Assembly: GCF_001665685.1 (NCBI RefSeq)
Contig: NZ_LZTB01000050.1
Location: 43,192-107,191 of the forward strand
Direction of reading: 5' to 3'
Length of the DNA stretch: 64,000 nt
Origin: Mycobacterium sp. 852013-50091_SCH5140682
GTDB taxonomy: Bacteria; Actinomycetota; Actinomycetes; Mycobacteriales; Mycobacteriaceae
Part shown: in pieces, positions 42,849-51,542 of the stretch
Numbering within the stretch: the first letter of the stretch is position 1
Layout of the letters: every line of letters starts with the position of its first letter
Position numbers and translations under genes: made by a program
Notes under the pieces: model-generated
The model's database searches: none
What the model was told of the DNA's origin: nothing
The model's input: the letters and a program-made list of their open reading frames with translations, nothing else

Positions 42849-44735
42849 GTGGGCGACGGGTCGGATGCCATCTGGCCGGATGCCGGTTGCCCACGACCGG
42901 CGCCCCGGAAAATGGCTTCGTCCTCTTGTTATTTGGCGATGCGTGACGGTGTCCAGCTCGCCGTCACAGTGCATCTCCCTGTTGCACCAACGGGGACGCC
43001 GCTGCCGACCATCGTGCATCAGACCCGCTACTACCGGGCGATGGAACTGCGATGGCCGTTACGAATGCTGCGGGGCGGCAAGCCGTTTGACCACATCCGC
43101 TCCACCGCTGTGTGTCGTCGTCGCTTTGTCGCCGCCGGTTATGCCTGGGTCGACGTCGACGTGCGCGGGTCCGGCGCGTCGTACGGGCACCGCGTCTGCG
43201 AATGGTCGCCTGATGAGATCCGCGACGGGGCAGAGGTTGTCGACTGGATTGTCCGCCAGCCCTGGTCCGACGGTCGCGTCGGTGCGCTGGGTACCTCCTA
43301 CAGCGGCGCTGCGGCGGAGCTGCTGTTGGTCAACCAGCACCCCGCGGTGCGCGCGGTAGCGCCCCGATTCTCCGTGTACGACGCCTACACCGACATCGCG
43401 TTCCCCGGCGGCATCCACGGGACCTGGTTCACCCAGACGTGGGGACGCTACAACGCCGCGCTCGACCGCAATGCACCACATGAGGTCGCCGGGTGGTGGG
43501 TCAAACTCCTGGTGACCGGCGCGATACCGGTCGACGGTGACCGGCACCGTCGGCTCCGCGCCGGGGCCGTCGCCGCGCATCTCGACAACTACGAAATCCA
43601 CCCTCAGGCGCTGTCATTGACGTTCCGTGACGATGTGGCACCGTCGGATCCCTACCGGCACGGCAGCGCAGAAGGCCTTGCTCCGATCGGTAACCCCATC
43701 GATCCGTGCGGCAGCATCAACCGGTTCAGCCCGCACAATTACCGTCGGGACATCGAAGGCTCGGGCGCCGCCGTATACGGCAGCGGAGGCTGGTTCGACG
43801 GTGCCTACGCTCATTCGGCGATCAAGCGCTTCTTGTCGGTGGCCACCGCGGGCAGCAGGCTGGTCCTCGGCCCGTGGAACCATGGCGGCCGCTGGCAGAT
43901 CGAACCTGTTCGTCCACCGACGCTTTCGGCGTTCGATCACGAAGGGGAACTGCTGCGGTTCTTCGACCACCACCTGAGAGGACGCGATAACGGCATCGCG
44001 TCGGAGCCCGTCGTGCACTACTTCACGATGGGTGAAGGCCGCTGGAAATCAGCAACCTCCTGGCCGCCCCCGGCCGACGTCCTCACGTACTACATCGCGG
44101 CCGACCGACGGCTCACCGTCGACGCCCCCGAATCCGACGGGCATGCCGAACCGCAAGCCGCTGACGACTACCAGGTCGATCTGACTGCGGGTACCGGCGA
44201 GCGCTCGCGTTGGCGCACCCAGGTGGCGATCGGCGAAGCGGTGCGTTATCCCGAACGCAGTGCCGCGGATGCAAAGTTGCTGACCTACACCTCTGGCATG
44301 CTGACCGAGCCGCTCGAGGTGACGGGGCATCCACTGGTCACGCTGTTCGTCTCCTCGACCGCAGCCGACGGCACGTTCTTCGTCTATCTCGAGGATGTGG
44401 ACTCACGAGGCTCCGTCTCCTACGTCACCGAGGGCGAACTGCGTGCGCTGCATCGACATCTGAGTACCGACGCGGCGCCCTACCAACCGACTGTCCCGTA
44501 CCGGACCTTCCGGCGCGCCGACGCACAACCACTTGTCCGCGGTGAGATCGCCGAACTCAGCTTCGATCTCTTGCCAACGTCGTATGTGTTCGAGGCCGGG
44601 CACCGTATCCGGATCGCCATCTCCGGTGCCGATGCCGATCACTTTGCGATCCTGCCCGGCGGCGCACCAGCCATCTGCGTCCACCGCGACAGTGCGCATC
44701 CATCACGCGTCGAATTGCCGGTCGTCACGCGCTGA
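42849..44735 (+). CDS. CocE/NonD-family (X-Pro dipeptidyl-peptidase-like) hydrolase
   Basis: Serine hydrolase of 628 residues with an N-terminal alpha/beta hydrolase domain and a C-terminal jelly-roll domain typical of the S15/CocE family. The nucleophile is Ser150 in ALGTSYSG; VDVDVRGSGASYG is the oxyanion region, and GPWNHGGRW carries the likely His. GTG 42849 follows an AGGAGGT at good distance. Members hydrolyse esters or amides, such as cocaine esterase or acylases; there is no signal peptide. A 203-nt promoter region separates it from the SDR gene. Confidence 0.87.
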   Translation: MGDGSDAIWPDAGCPRPAPRKMASSSCYLAMRDGVQLAVTVHLPVAPTGTPLPTIVHQTRYYRAMELRWPLRMLRGGKPFDHIRSTAVCRRRFVAAGYAWVDVDVRGSGASYGHRVCEWSPDEIRDGAEVVDWIVRQPWSDGRVGALGTSYSGAAAELLLVNQHPAVRAVAPRFSVYDAYTDIAFPGGIHGTWFTQTWGRYNAALDRNAPHEVAGWWVKLLVTGAIPVDGDRHRRLRAGAVAAHLDNYEIHPQALSLTFRDDVAPSDPYRHGSAEGLAPIGNPIDPCGSINRFSPHNYRRDIEGSGAAVYGSGGWFDGAYAHSAIKRFLSVATAGSRLVLGPWNHGGRWQIEPVRPPTLSAFDHEGELLRFFDHHLRGRDNGIASEPVVHYFTMGEGRWKSATSWPPPADVLTYYIAADRRLTVDAPESDGHAEPQAADDYQVDLTAGTGERSRWRTQVAIGEAVRYPERSAADAKLLTYTSGMLTEPLEVTGHPLVTLFVSSTAADGTFFVYLEDVDSRGSVSYVTEGELRALHRHLSTDAAPYQPTVPYRTFRRADAQPLVRGEIAELSFDLLPTSYVFEAGHRIRIAISGADADHFAILPGGAPAICVHRDSAHPSRVELPVVTR

Positions 44736-44745
44736 CCAGGAACTG

Positions 44746-45252
44746 TCAACGCTTTTCGGCGATCCACTCCGATGTGAAGTCTTGTATCGCAGGGAGCCCA
44801 TCGCAGAACTGACGCCCCAGATAGTCTTCCAGCTTGCCGCCGACGTACGGAACCGCGACCCGAACCGTGGTGCGGCAGTCGAGTCGCGAACCGTCGGTCT
44901 GCGGTGTGAGGGTCGCCGTTCCGTGCGCCGAGACCGGTGCACCCGGCACCGCCACGCGGATATCGCCCCGCACCACATCGGTGCCGTCGGGTCGCCACGC
45001 CTCGTTGCGCACCATCGTCAGATCTCCGCGGTATATCTGAGTCACCAGCGCCGGCAGTCGGTCGCGCAGCAGGCGCAGCGTGACGGTCACCATTACCGAA
45101 CCTGCCGCGTCGACCTCGAGGCGATCTAGTGTGGCCCCAGCTCCCGCATAGGCGGCAAGTCGTGCGTGCCAATAGTCTCGGTCACCGAATGCCGTGATGA
45201 TTTCCGCGACGCCTGCGGCAGATTGCACCGAGACGTCGAAGGACCGCGCCAT
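44746..45252 (-). CDS. DUF2505-family protein
   Basis: Actinobacterial protein of 168 residues beginning MARSFDVSVQSAAGVAEIITAFGDRDYWHARL, which matches the DUF2505 family (START/SRPBCC-like fold). The region with GDIRVAVPGAPVSAHGTA and the PYVGGKLEDYLGRQF C-terminal helix fit the same family. The frame continues to 45336 but ATG 45252 gives the family-like N-terminus. It converges on the hydrolase gene and is divergent from another SRPBCC gene. Ligand unknown. Confidence 0.78.
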   Translation of the reverse strand: MARSFDVSVQSAAGVAEIITAFGDRDYWHARLAAYAGAGATLDRLEVDAAGSVMVTVTLRLLRDRLPALVTQIYRGDLTMVRNEAWRPDGTDVVRGDIRVAVPGAPVSAHGTATLTPQTDGSRLDCRTTVRVAVPYVGGKLEDYLGRQFCDGLPAIQDFTSEWIAEKR

Positions 45253-45336
45253 ACCGACACCGTAATGCCGATGATCGGTGGACTCAACCTCAGCGGATTC
45301 GGGCCAAAGCTCTTGCGGCAGTGCGATCATCAGCAC

Positions 45337-45759
45337 ATGGCAAAAGCGCGCCGGTCCTTTGAAGGATCAACAAGAAGTTCGGCATCCGCATCGCAGGTGT
45401 GGGACGTGTGGACCGACCCGCCGCGATGGCCCGGCGGCATCATCGAATCGGCCTCGATAGACCGCGAATTCGGCCTTGGCGCGCGGATAACCGTGAAAGG
45501 CAAGGGCGGGCCGGCAACTGCCTCCACGGTGACCCAGGTGGAATCACCGAGACTCTGGACCGGCACATCCTCGTTTCCCGGGCTGACGATGCGCTTTGAA
45601 CATCAGATCGACCCTGTCCCCGATGGGACGATCTTGACCGAACGAGTGATCATGGCAGGCCCACTGGCAGGCGTGGCCGCCATGTTCATCGGACCGCGCC
45701 TGGCCACCGCATTCGTGTCATCGACCGGGCGCATCGCCGAAATCGCCGAGCGCCCCTGA
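45337..45759 (+). CDS. SRPBCC-family protein
   Basis: Protein of 140 residues with the polyketide cyclase/START-like pattern: SASASQVWDVWTDPPRWPGG near the N-terminus, a hydrophobic cavity-forming sheet with FEHQIDPVPDGTILTERV, and a C-terminal helix. ATG 45337 is preferred to longer starts that run into the neighbour. It sits near dnaE1 like Rv1546, a protein of the same fold family, in M. tuberculosis, but I cannot say it is its orthologue. Function unknown. Confidence 0.75.
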   Translation: MAKARRSFEGSTRSSASASQVWDVWTDPPRWPGGIIESASIDREFGLGARITVKGKGGPATASTVTQVESPRLWTGTSSFPGLTMRFEHQIDPVPDGTILTERVIMAGPLAGVAAMFIGPRLATAFVSSTGRIAEIAERP

Positions 45760-45768
45760 TAATCGACG

Positions 45769-46128
45769 TCATACCCCCGCGAGGGCGAGCTGCCCACCGA
45801 AGACGAATGCGGTGACACAGAAGACCACGACCGCGGGCAGCGTCGCCAGTACGGAATCACGTATGCGCCGGTGTGCGATCACCGCGCCGATCATCATCAG
45901 CAGGAACCCGACCGCGGCGGCAATGCCCAACGGCCGCCAGAACAATCCGCCGATCAGCCCGATCGCCCCCGCCAGCTGGCACGCGCCGATGAACTGGCTG
46001 AGCCCGCGTGACAGCCCGAGCCGCTGGCCGTTCTTGCGCGCTTCCTCCAGATAGAAGAGGTTCAGAATCGCGGCGACACCGAGATAAACCGCCAGCACGA
46101 TCGAGGCCACCACCACCGCGATACTCAT
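45769..46128 (-). CDS. DoxX-like small membrane protein
   Basis: Membrane protein of 119 residues with four helices of the DoxX-like family: VVASIVLAVYLGVAAILNL, FIGACQLAGAIGLIGGLFW, AAVGFLLMMIGAVIAHRR and a last hydrophobic helix. ATG 46128 has an AGGGGACC just upstream. It lies 34 nt downstream of the first PE-PPE gene on the same strand in transcription order, so could be cotranscribed with it. Biochemical role unknown. Confidence 0.8.
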   Translation of the reverse strand: MSIAVVVASIVLAVYLGVAAILNLFYLEEARKNGQRLGLSRGLSQFIGACQLAGAIGLIGGLFWRPLGIAAAVGFLLMMIGAVIAHRRIRDSVLATLPAVVVFCVTAFVFGGQLALAGV

Positions 46129-46162
46129 CCGGTCCCCTGTCGAAGCGTCGCCACCGTTGGTA

Positions 46163-47866
46163 CTAGCTTCCTCCTGAATTGTCGGTAGCACCAGAGTCGT
46201 TTCCAGACGTACCGCCGCCGGTATCGGATTGTGTGGTACCGGTATTCGTGCCCGCACCGGTGCCGTCAGTGCCTGCCGTCGACGGGCTGACCTTGTTGCC
46301 GGTGTTCTTGGGAGTCAGCGCATCTTTGACCTTGGCCACGGCATCGGTCACCGCGCCGTTGATCTTGGCGGTCACGGTCTTCAGGCCCGACAGCGCAGGC
46401 GATCCGCCGATCGGACCGCGCACGACGTTGGTCTGAGGCTTCTTCGGGATTGCCGGCGCATCCGGTGTTGTCGGGGTCGACACCGGATCATGTGCGCCCG
46501 AGACAGCCTGCCCGGCTTCGGAGGTACCGGCCTGGTCAAGGGAGCCGGCCGACTCCTCTCCGGCGGCCGGTTCGTCGAGTGTCTTCACGGCCGTCGGCTG
46601 CGCACCGCCCTGCGGCGACTCCTGGTCTATGGTGGGCTGCTCATGCTTCGCCGCCGTCAGCTGCTGGGCAACCGGCGCCTGCGGCACCGCCGAATCGGCG
46701 GCCAGCGGGCTGATCGGGTTGATGTGCACCGTGTTCAGCGCTTCGAGACGATGGATGGTCTCTTTCAACCCCGCGGCGACGGAGTCGGCATCGGCCTCCC
46801 AGCGGGTCACCGGGGGCAGCAACTCGAGATGTTGCGGGTCTGCCGGATACACGCCACCGTTGGGCGGCCGGTTGTAGCCCGTCTCGATGATGGCCCGCAG
46901 CAGTGGGTCCAGTGCCTTGACGATCTCGGGAGGCACCCCGAGATCCAGCAGCGGTCTGGTCAACGGCAACTGTCCCTCCGGATTGCGGATCACCACGTCG
47001 GAGATGTTGCCGTTGGTCGTCACGATGTAGTGCGCCGGATCTTGTTGTGCCAGTGCCACATCAGCCGAGCTGATGGTGCCGTCGTGATTGAGGTCGAAGT
47101 CCACATCCTGGTAGTAGCCGTTGTGGACGTAGACAAAGCCCAGAGCGGCGTTGGCCCACGCGATCGGATTGAGTACGTACTGCGGCACATCCGAGGCACC
47201 GTCGTACTGCTTGCTGATCTGAATCACCTGCGGACCGTTGGGGTCCGGATTCATCGACGCGCCGAAGCTCAATCCGATCAGCGGTACATACACGCCGGCA
47301 GGCAACCGCGCCCACAGGCCGCCGTTGTTGCGTGCACCGTTGCCGACCAACACGAAGGTGATGTTCGAGGTGTCGTATCCCTCGGCCTCGAGCTGACGAA
47401 TCGCCTCGGACTCCGCGTTGGCACCTTGCGAATATCCCACGACGTAGATGGGGTCGTTCGGATTCTGCGCGCGTGCATCTTTGATGGCGGTGATGGTGTT
47501 CTGAGTCGCGATGGTCCGGGATGCATCGTAGGTGGGATCGGTAAGCCCGGTGAGGATTCCGAACGAGCGCGGATACTGCACATAGTAGTTGCCGCCCGCC
47601 CCGGGCGTGGAAACATAGTCGTAGCCCTGATCGAGAACACCGCTCAGGGTGCCCCGCATCCGGTCCGGCGCTTGGGAGTTGCCGGTTGGAATGATGTCCT
47701 TGGTGCCGTCGATGAAGATGCTCGTCGCCGCGAGGAGACGCACCATCGGCGCGTTGGCGTCGACGACATTGACGAATCCGACCAGGCCTGCCAATTCCAA
47801 CGCGACACCTGCTGTCACGTACGACACAGTCTTTGTGCTCATGCTGAGCTGTCGATGATTTCCCAC
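46163..47866 (-). CDS. Secreted PE-PPE-domain serine hydrolase/acyltransferase 1
   Basis: Exported protein of 567 residues. A signal-like segment (about 11-48) is followed by a PE-PPE alpha/beta hydrolase domain (about 50-350) with nucleophile Ser146 in VVGYSQGANAESEA and the ISKQYDGASDVPQYVLNP region. Next comes a disordered Ala/Pro/Gln-rich linker, a short KPQTNVVRGPI segment, and a Ser/Thr/Gly tail. GTG 47866 has GGAGG upstream. Mycobacterial PE-PPE enzymes act as cutinase-like esterases or as extracytoplasmic acyltransferases for trehalose lipids, so a role in the neighbouring polyketide-lipid locus is plausible. Confidence 0.85.
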   Translation of the reverse strand: MGNHRQLSMSTKTVSYVTAGVALELAGLVGFVNVVDANAPMVRLLAATSIFIDGTKDIIPTGNSQAPDRMRGTLSGVLDQGYDYVSTPGAGGNYYVQYPRSFGILTGLTDPTYDASRTIATQNTITAIKDARAQNPNDPIYVVGYSQGANAESEAIRQLEAEGYDTSNITFVLVGNGARNNGGLWARLPAGVYVPLIGLSFGASMNPDPNGPQVIQISKQYDGASDVPQYVLNPIAWANAALGFVYVHNGYYQDVDFDLNHDGTISSADVALAQQDPAHYIVTTNGNISDVVIRNPEGQLPLTRPLLDLGVPPEIVKALDPLLRAIIETGYNRPPNGGVYPADPQHLELLPPVTRWEADADSVAAGLKETIHRLEALNTVHINPISPLAADSAVPQAPVAQQLTAAKHEQPTIDQESPQGGAQPTAVKTLDEPAAGEESAGSLDQAGTSEAGQAVSGAHDPVSTPTTPDAPAIPKKPQTNVVRGPIGGSPALSGLKTVTAKINGAVTDAVAKVKDALTPKNTGNKVSPSTAGTDGTGAGTNTGTTQSDTGGGTSGNDSGATDNSGGS

Positions 47867-48175
47867 GCGTTCCTCCGCCCCGACGTCTTGGAATTAGCTG
47901 GCCGGTGGGATCCGGTGATAGGAGCGTAACGCGCTTGCTGTGAAATAGCTGTAGTTTTCGCTGGGAATTCCTGGCCGGCACCCAAAGATCTCGCCGAGGT
48001 CGTGGCATACAGCTGACGCAGCCAAATGCTCACTATGCCAACGTCATATGAATGAACACACCGGTCATGCCGAGCTGGTGACCACCCGCTCGGTACCGGT
48101 TACGAGTTGCGCTTCGAACCGTGCCGGGGCTGCATGAGAACACTCATCGCGCACCGGGCGCATGCTCGTGCTGAA
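47867..48175. other. Intergenic region upstream of PE-PPE gene 1
   Basis: A 309-nt stretch between two same-strand PE-PPE genes. It is less GC-rich than its surroundings in 47930-48060 and must hold the promoter of the downstream gene. I see no coding frame with family features and no strong hairpin. The word GAATTAGCTGG occurs at 47891 and again at 48173 over the stop codon of the upstream gene; this may be chance. Confidence 0.4.
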
Positions 48176-49795
48176 TTAGCTGGATGCCCCTCCTGTAGCC
48201 CCGGCGGAGCTGCTGGTTGTGGTACTCGTGTGAGTCGTCGCGGCGGACGGCGTTGCGCCAAGCGCCTTCTCGATCGCCGTGATCGATTTCTTGACAATCC
48301 CATTCAGCGATGATGCGGGGTTTTTCGTGCCGGTCGAAGCCGCCGTCGCGGTTGTCGCGCCACGCACCACGTTCATCCTCGGTTTGGTCAGCGGTGACAG
48401 CAACGTCGTCAGTGTCGGTTTGGGCACCTCGGGGAGACTGGTGGACGTCGCTTGTGTGGTGGACTCGGTTGATGCGGTGCTGACCTCAGGCGTGCTCGTA
48501 TCGCTCGACTGCGGCGGTGTCTGCGTATCGGATACCTGCTGTGGCGCCGCGGTATTCGAAGTGCCTGTCGGCTGCTGTCCACTCGGCAGAGCAGCTGCCG
48601 ACATGACCTGTGCAAGTGGAACGGGTGGCGGAGGCTGGTTCGGCAGCGTCACCGGTGGACCGAAGATGCCGTAAGCGCCCTGCCCCTGCACGTACGCCGG
48701 GGGAGTTCCCGGCGTGCGCTCCCCCGCGAGATCTTCCAATCCGATGAACAGGCCCGTCGGGATGGCGACGGCTAGCGCCGCGGCGAATTTCACGGGATTC
48801 GGGAAGTAGAAGATGTTCGCGGGCGTCGGCTGCCCTGGATTTATGGTGCGGTTATAGCCGGATTCGATGAGCACCCGCATCACCGGGTCCAATGTGTCGG
48901 CGATGATCGGCCCCGCACCGGGAATGTTCGCGATCGGCATGAGCAGCGGCACCGGGTACGTCGGTATCAGGTAATAGGCCGTATCGCCCTGGGTCCCTTG
49001 GTAGACGGCGCTGTTCGGGTCGACGTTCTGGTAGTTGGGGTGTACCAGGACGAGGCCGGCTGCGGCGTTCGCCATGGCGAACGGATTGAGCGGGTTGGTC
49101 GGGAAGTCGGCGAAGCCGTCGTACTGTTGCGCGATGTCGTAAGTGGTGATCTGGCCCGGTGCGGCGCCGGCGGTCGTCGTGGGCGTGGCACCGCTGAAGG
49201 TGAAGTCCAATCCTGGGATGTACAGCCCGCGGAAGCGCTCCAGCGCGCCACCGTTCGGGCGGTTGCCGTTGCCGATGAGGACGAAACTGACCGCAGGCGG
49301 CGTTCCCGGGTGGCTGGCCCAGTACTGATTGAAGCTGCGTTTGTACTGCGTCGCGACATTCGCGCCTTGTGAGTAACCGAAGATCACGCTTCCGGATTCG
49401 ATTGGAGTTTGAGAAGGGTCGCCGGTGGGCCCAGGCGGAGGCAGTGCCGCGACGCCTGCCGCGACCGCGTCGTCGTAAGTCGTGGCATGGAAATAACCGA
49501 CCGACACCGGCCAGAAACTGGCGGGGTAGTTGACGAACACATTCGGTAGGCCGCCTGGTGGATCGACTTTCGTGGCAGTGATGTACGGCGTCGCCAGGTC
49601 GATATTTTGTTGCGGCGTGTCGAGTGTGCCGCAGTAGGGCCTGCAGAACGGCTGGGCGTACTGAGTCCCCCTGATGATGTAATTCGATGCCGCGGTGAGG
49701 GTGAACACCGAGGTCATCGTTGCGGTGAGGGCCAACAGGACCGCGGCTCCGAGGACCAACAGTGCCACCAGGACTGACCGAATGAAGACGCGCAT
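48176..49795 (-). CDS. Secreted PE-PPE-domain serine hydrolase/acyltransferase 2
   Basis: Second exported PE-PPE-domain protein, 539 residues from ATG 49795. The N-terminal hydrophobic helix (about 4-36) is a signal peptide or anchor. The domain carries Ser142 in IFGYSQGANVATQ, a cysteine pair in FCRPYCGTLD, and the IAQQYDGFADFPTNPLNPFAMANA block. The C-terminus repeats the plan of its neighbour: Pro/Ser/Thr linker, KPRMNVVRGATT, then a helical stretch and Ser/Thr tail. It is divergent from the monooxygenase gene with a 251-nt gap. Likely an extracytoplasmic acyltransferase or esterase. Confidence 0.85.
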   Translation of the reverse strand: MRVFIRSVLVALLVLGAAVLLALTATMTSVFTLTAASNYIIRGTQYAQPFCRPYCGTLDTPQQNIDLATPYITATKVDPPGGLPNVFVNYPASFWPVSVGYFHATTYDDAVAAGVAALPPPGPTGDPSQTPIESGSVIFGYSQGANVATQYKRSFNQYWASHPGTPPAVSFVLIGNGNRPNGGALERFRGLYIPGLDFTFSGATPTTTAGAAPGQITTYDIAQQYDGFADFPTNPLNPFAMANAAAGLVLVHPNYQNVDPNSAVYQGTQGDTAYYLIPTYPVPLLMPIANIPGAGPIIADTLDPVMRVLIESGYNRTINPGQPTPANIFYFPNPVKFAAALAVAIPTGLFIGLEDLAGERTPGTPPAYVQGQGAYGIFGPPVTLPNQPPPPVPLAQVMSAAALPSGQQPTGTSNTAAPQQVSDTQTPPQSSDTSTPEVSTASTESTTQATSTSLPEVPKPTLTTLLSPLTKPRMNVVRGATTATAASTGTKNPASSLNGIVKKSITAIEKALGATPSAATTHTSTTTSSSAGATGGASS

Positions 49796-50046
49796 GATGA
49801 ACCCGCTTGGTTGTGGTGTGCAGTTTGACTCGCCCCGACTAGCGATACCCATGCATCATCCACCAGGTGCACCGGAAAATGTGCTGTGTCCGGCAAATTT
49901 ATTCTGTGAATTTCGTTGGGTGATGCCGAAATACCGTGATTGGCCGAGGAATTGTTTGTACTCGCAACTACGTGCGACTTTCGTGGTCCCCCACGCAGAT
50001 CTCGGTCTTATTTCGCCTCATAATGCCGACGCGCTACGGGTACCGT

Positions 50047-51531
50047 ATGTGTGTGACCGCAGAAGGATTCGACGCCGTCATCGTGGGCGCCGGCTTCGCC
50101 GGTATGGGTGCAGCGATCCAGCTCAATCGCCTCGGATTCGACAACCTGGCCATCCTCGACCGCGAGGATGACCTGGGTGGAACATGGCATGTCAACCACT
50201 ATCCCCGGCTGACCGTCGACATCCCCACCACGACGTATTCCTACTGGTTCGAACCCAATCCGTACTGGTCGAGGTTGCACGCCCCCGGCGAGGAGTTGAA
50301 GAGATACGCCGACCACGTCGCCGAGAAGTACGATCTGCGCCGCTACATGCGCTTCGGCACGACCGTCGAAAGTGCCCGGTGGGACGAGGATTCGCAGCGC
50401 TGGCAGGTGACTCTCTCCGGTGGCGACACGCTGACCGCACAGTTCCTGATCACCGCCACCGGCTACCTGTCACAGCCGCGAATCCCGGATATTCCAGGGA
50501 TCACGGGCTTCGAGGGGCGGATCATGCACAGCGCCAAGTGGGATGGCGGCTATTCGCTCGACGGTCGACATGTCGCGATCATCGGAACGGGCGTGACCGC
50601 TGTGCAGTTGATTCCCGAACTGGCCGAGCGAGCAGCGGAACTGACTGTCTACCAACGCACACCGATCTGGGTGGTGCCGCGCGTCGACTTCGCGATCCCG
50701 GCGGCAGTGCAGCGACTGTTCGCCCGGTTCCCCCTGTCGCAACGGCTGCTCAGAGTCATCACCGATGCCATCGCCGAAGCCGGCATCTTCACAGCGGTGG
50801 TGCATTACAACTGGTCCAAACCGCTGAATCGAAGTGCCGCCCAGGTATCCAAGCTGCACATGTTCGCATCCGTGCGGGACCGGGCGACGCGGCGAAAACT
50901 GACTCCCGACTACGATTTCGGGTGCAAGCGCACCACCTTCTCCAATCACTACTATCGGACCTTCGCATTGCCCCACGTTCATCTGGAGACCACCGGCATC
51001 GCCCAGATCGAGCCGGACGGAATCATCAACGGCGCGGGACACAAGACCGTCACCGACACCCTGGTACTGGCCACCGGATTCGATCTGTGGGACGCCAACT
51101 TCCCGGCGATCGAGGTGATCGGCCGGGCCGGTGCGAATCTGGGGAAATGGTGGCGGGAAAACAATTTTGAGACCTACGAGGGGCTTTCGGTTCCCGGCTT
51201 CCCCAACTTCCTGAACATGGCCAGCCCGTACGCCTTCACCGGCGCATCGTTCTTCACCATGACCGAGTACCAGATGCGACACATGTCCCGGCTGTTCGGT
51301 GAGCTACTCCGTCGCGATGCTGACACGTTCGAGGTCACCGCGGACGCCAGCGCGGCGTTCTACCGGCGCATTTCTCGTCACCTCGGCGACATGGTGTTCT
51401 TCCGCGGCAACTGCGCGACGTCACGGTCCTACTACTTCCGTGGTAACGCCACGATCACCCGGCCGACGTCGCGACGCAACGCGATTCGCGAGTCGATGAG
51501 ATTTCCGCTGGGCGATTACCACTTCAGCTGA
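50047..51531 (+). CDS. Baeyer-Villiger-type flavin monooxygenase
   Basis: FAD/NADPH monooxygenase of 494 residues from ATG 50047 (the frame is open to 49936). The FAD motif GAGFAGMG (14-21) and the NADPH motif GTGVTAVQ (180-187) flank the class fingerprint FxGxxxHxxxWD, here FEGRIMHSAKWD (155-166), diagnostic for type I Baeyer-Villiger monooxygenases. Such enzymes convert ketones to esters. It is convergent with the methyltransferase of the polyketide operon, only 7 nt from it. Its link to that pathway is inferred from position. Confidence 0.88.
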   Translation: MCVTAEGFDAVIVGAGFAGMGAAIQLNRLGFDNLAILDREDDLGGTWHVNHYPRLTVDIPTTTYSYWFEPNPYWSRLHAPGEELKRYADHVAEKYDLRRYMRFGTTVESARWDEDSQRWQVTLSGGDTLTAQFLITATGYLSQPRIPDIPGITGFEGRIMHSAKWDGGYSLDGRHVAIIGTGVTAVQLIPELAERAAELTVYQRTPIWVVPRVDFAIPAAVQRLFARFPLSQRLLRVITDAIAEAGIFTAVVHYNWSKPLNRSAAQVSKLHMFASVRDRATRRKLTPDYDFGCKRTTFSNHYYRTFALPHVHLETTGIAQIEPDGIINGAGHKTVTDTLVLATGFDLWDANFPAIEVIGRAGANLGKWWRENNFETYEGLSVPGFPNFLNMASPYAFTGASFFTMTEYQMRHMSRLFGELLRRDADTFEVTADASAAFYRRISRHLGDMVFFRGNCATSRSYYFRGNATITRPTSRRNAIRESMRFPLGDYHFS

Positions 51532-51542
51532 CCGCTGGTCAG
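51528..51542. terminator. Hairpin containing both stop codons of a convergent pair
   Basis: CTGACC (51528-51533) and GGTCAG (51537-51542) pair perfectly around a GCT loop. The TGA of the monooxygenase (51529-51531) and the TGA of the methyltransferase on the other strand (51541-51539) sit in opposite arms, as at 10423-10436. Stem is only 6 bp and lacks a U-tract, so terminator function is uncertain. Confidence 0.35.

Noticed and set aside
46229..47929. Plus-strand open frame of 566 codons
   Set aside because: Antisense to PE-PPE gene 1; composition typical of a shadow frame.
47891..48183. Repeated GAATTAGCTGG near both PE-PPE genes
   Set aside because: Eleven bases without further shared context, and one copy overlaps a stop codon; chance cannot be excluded.
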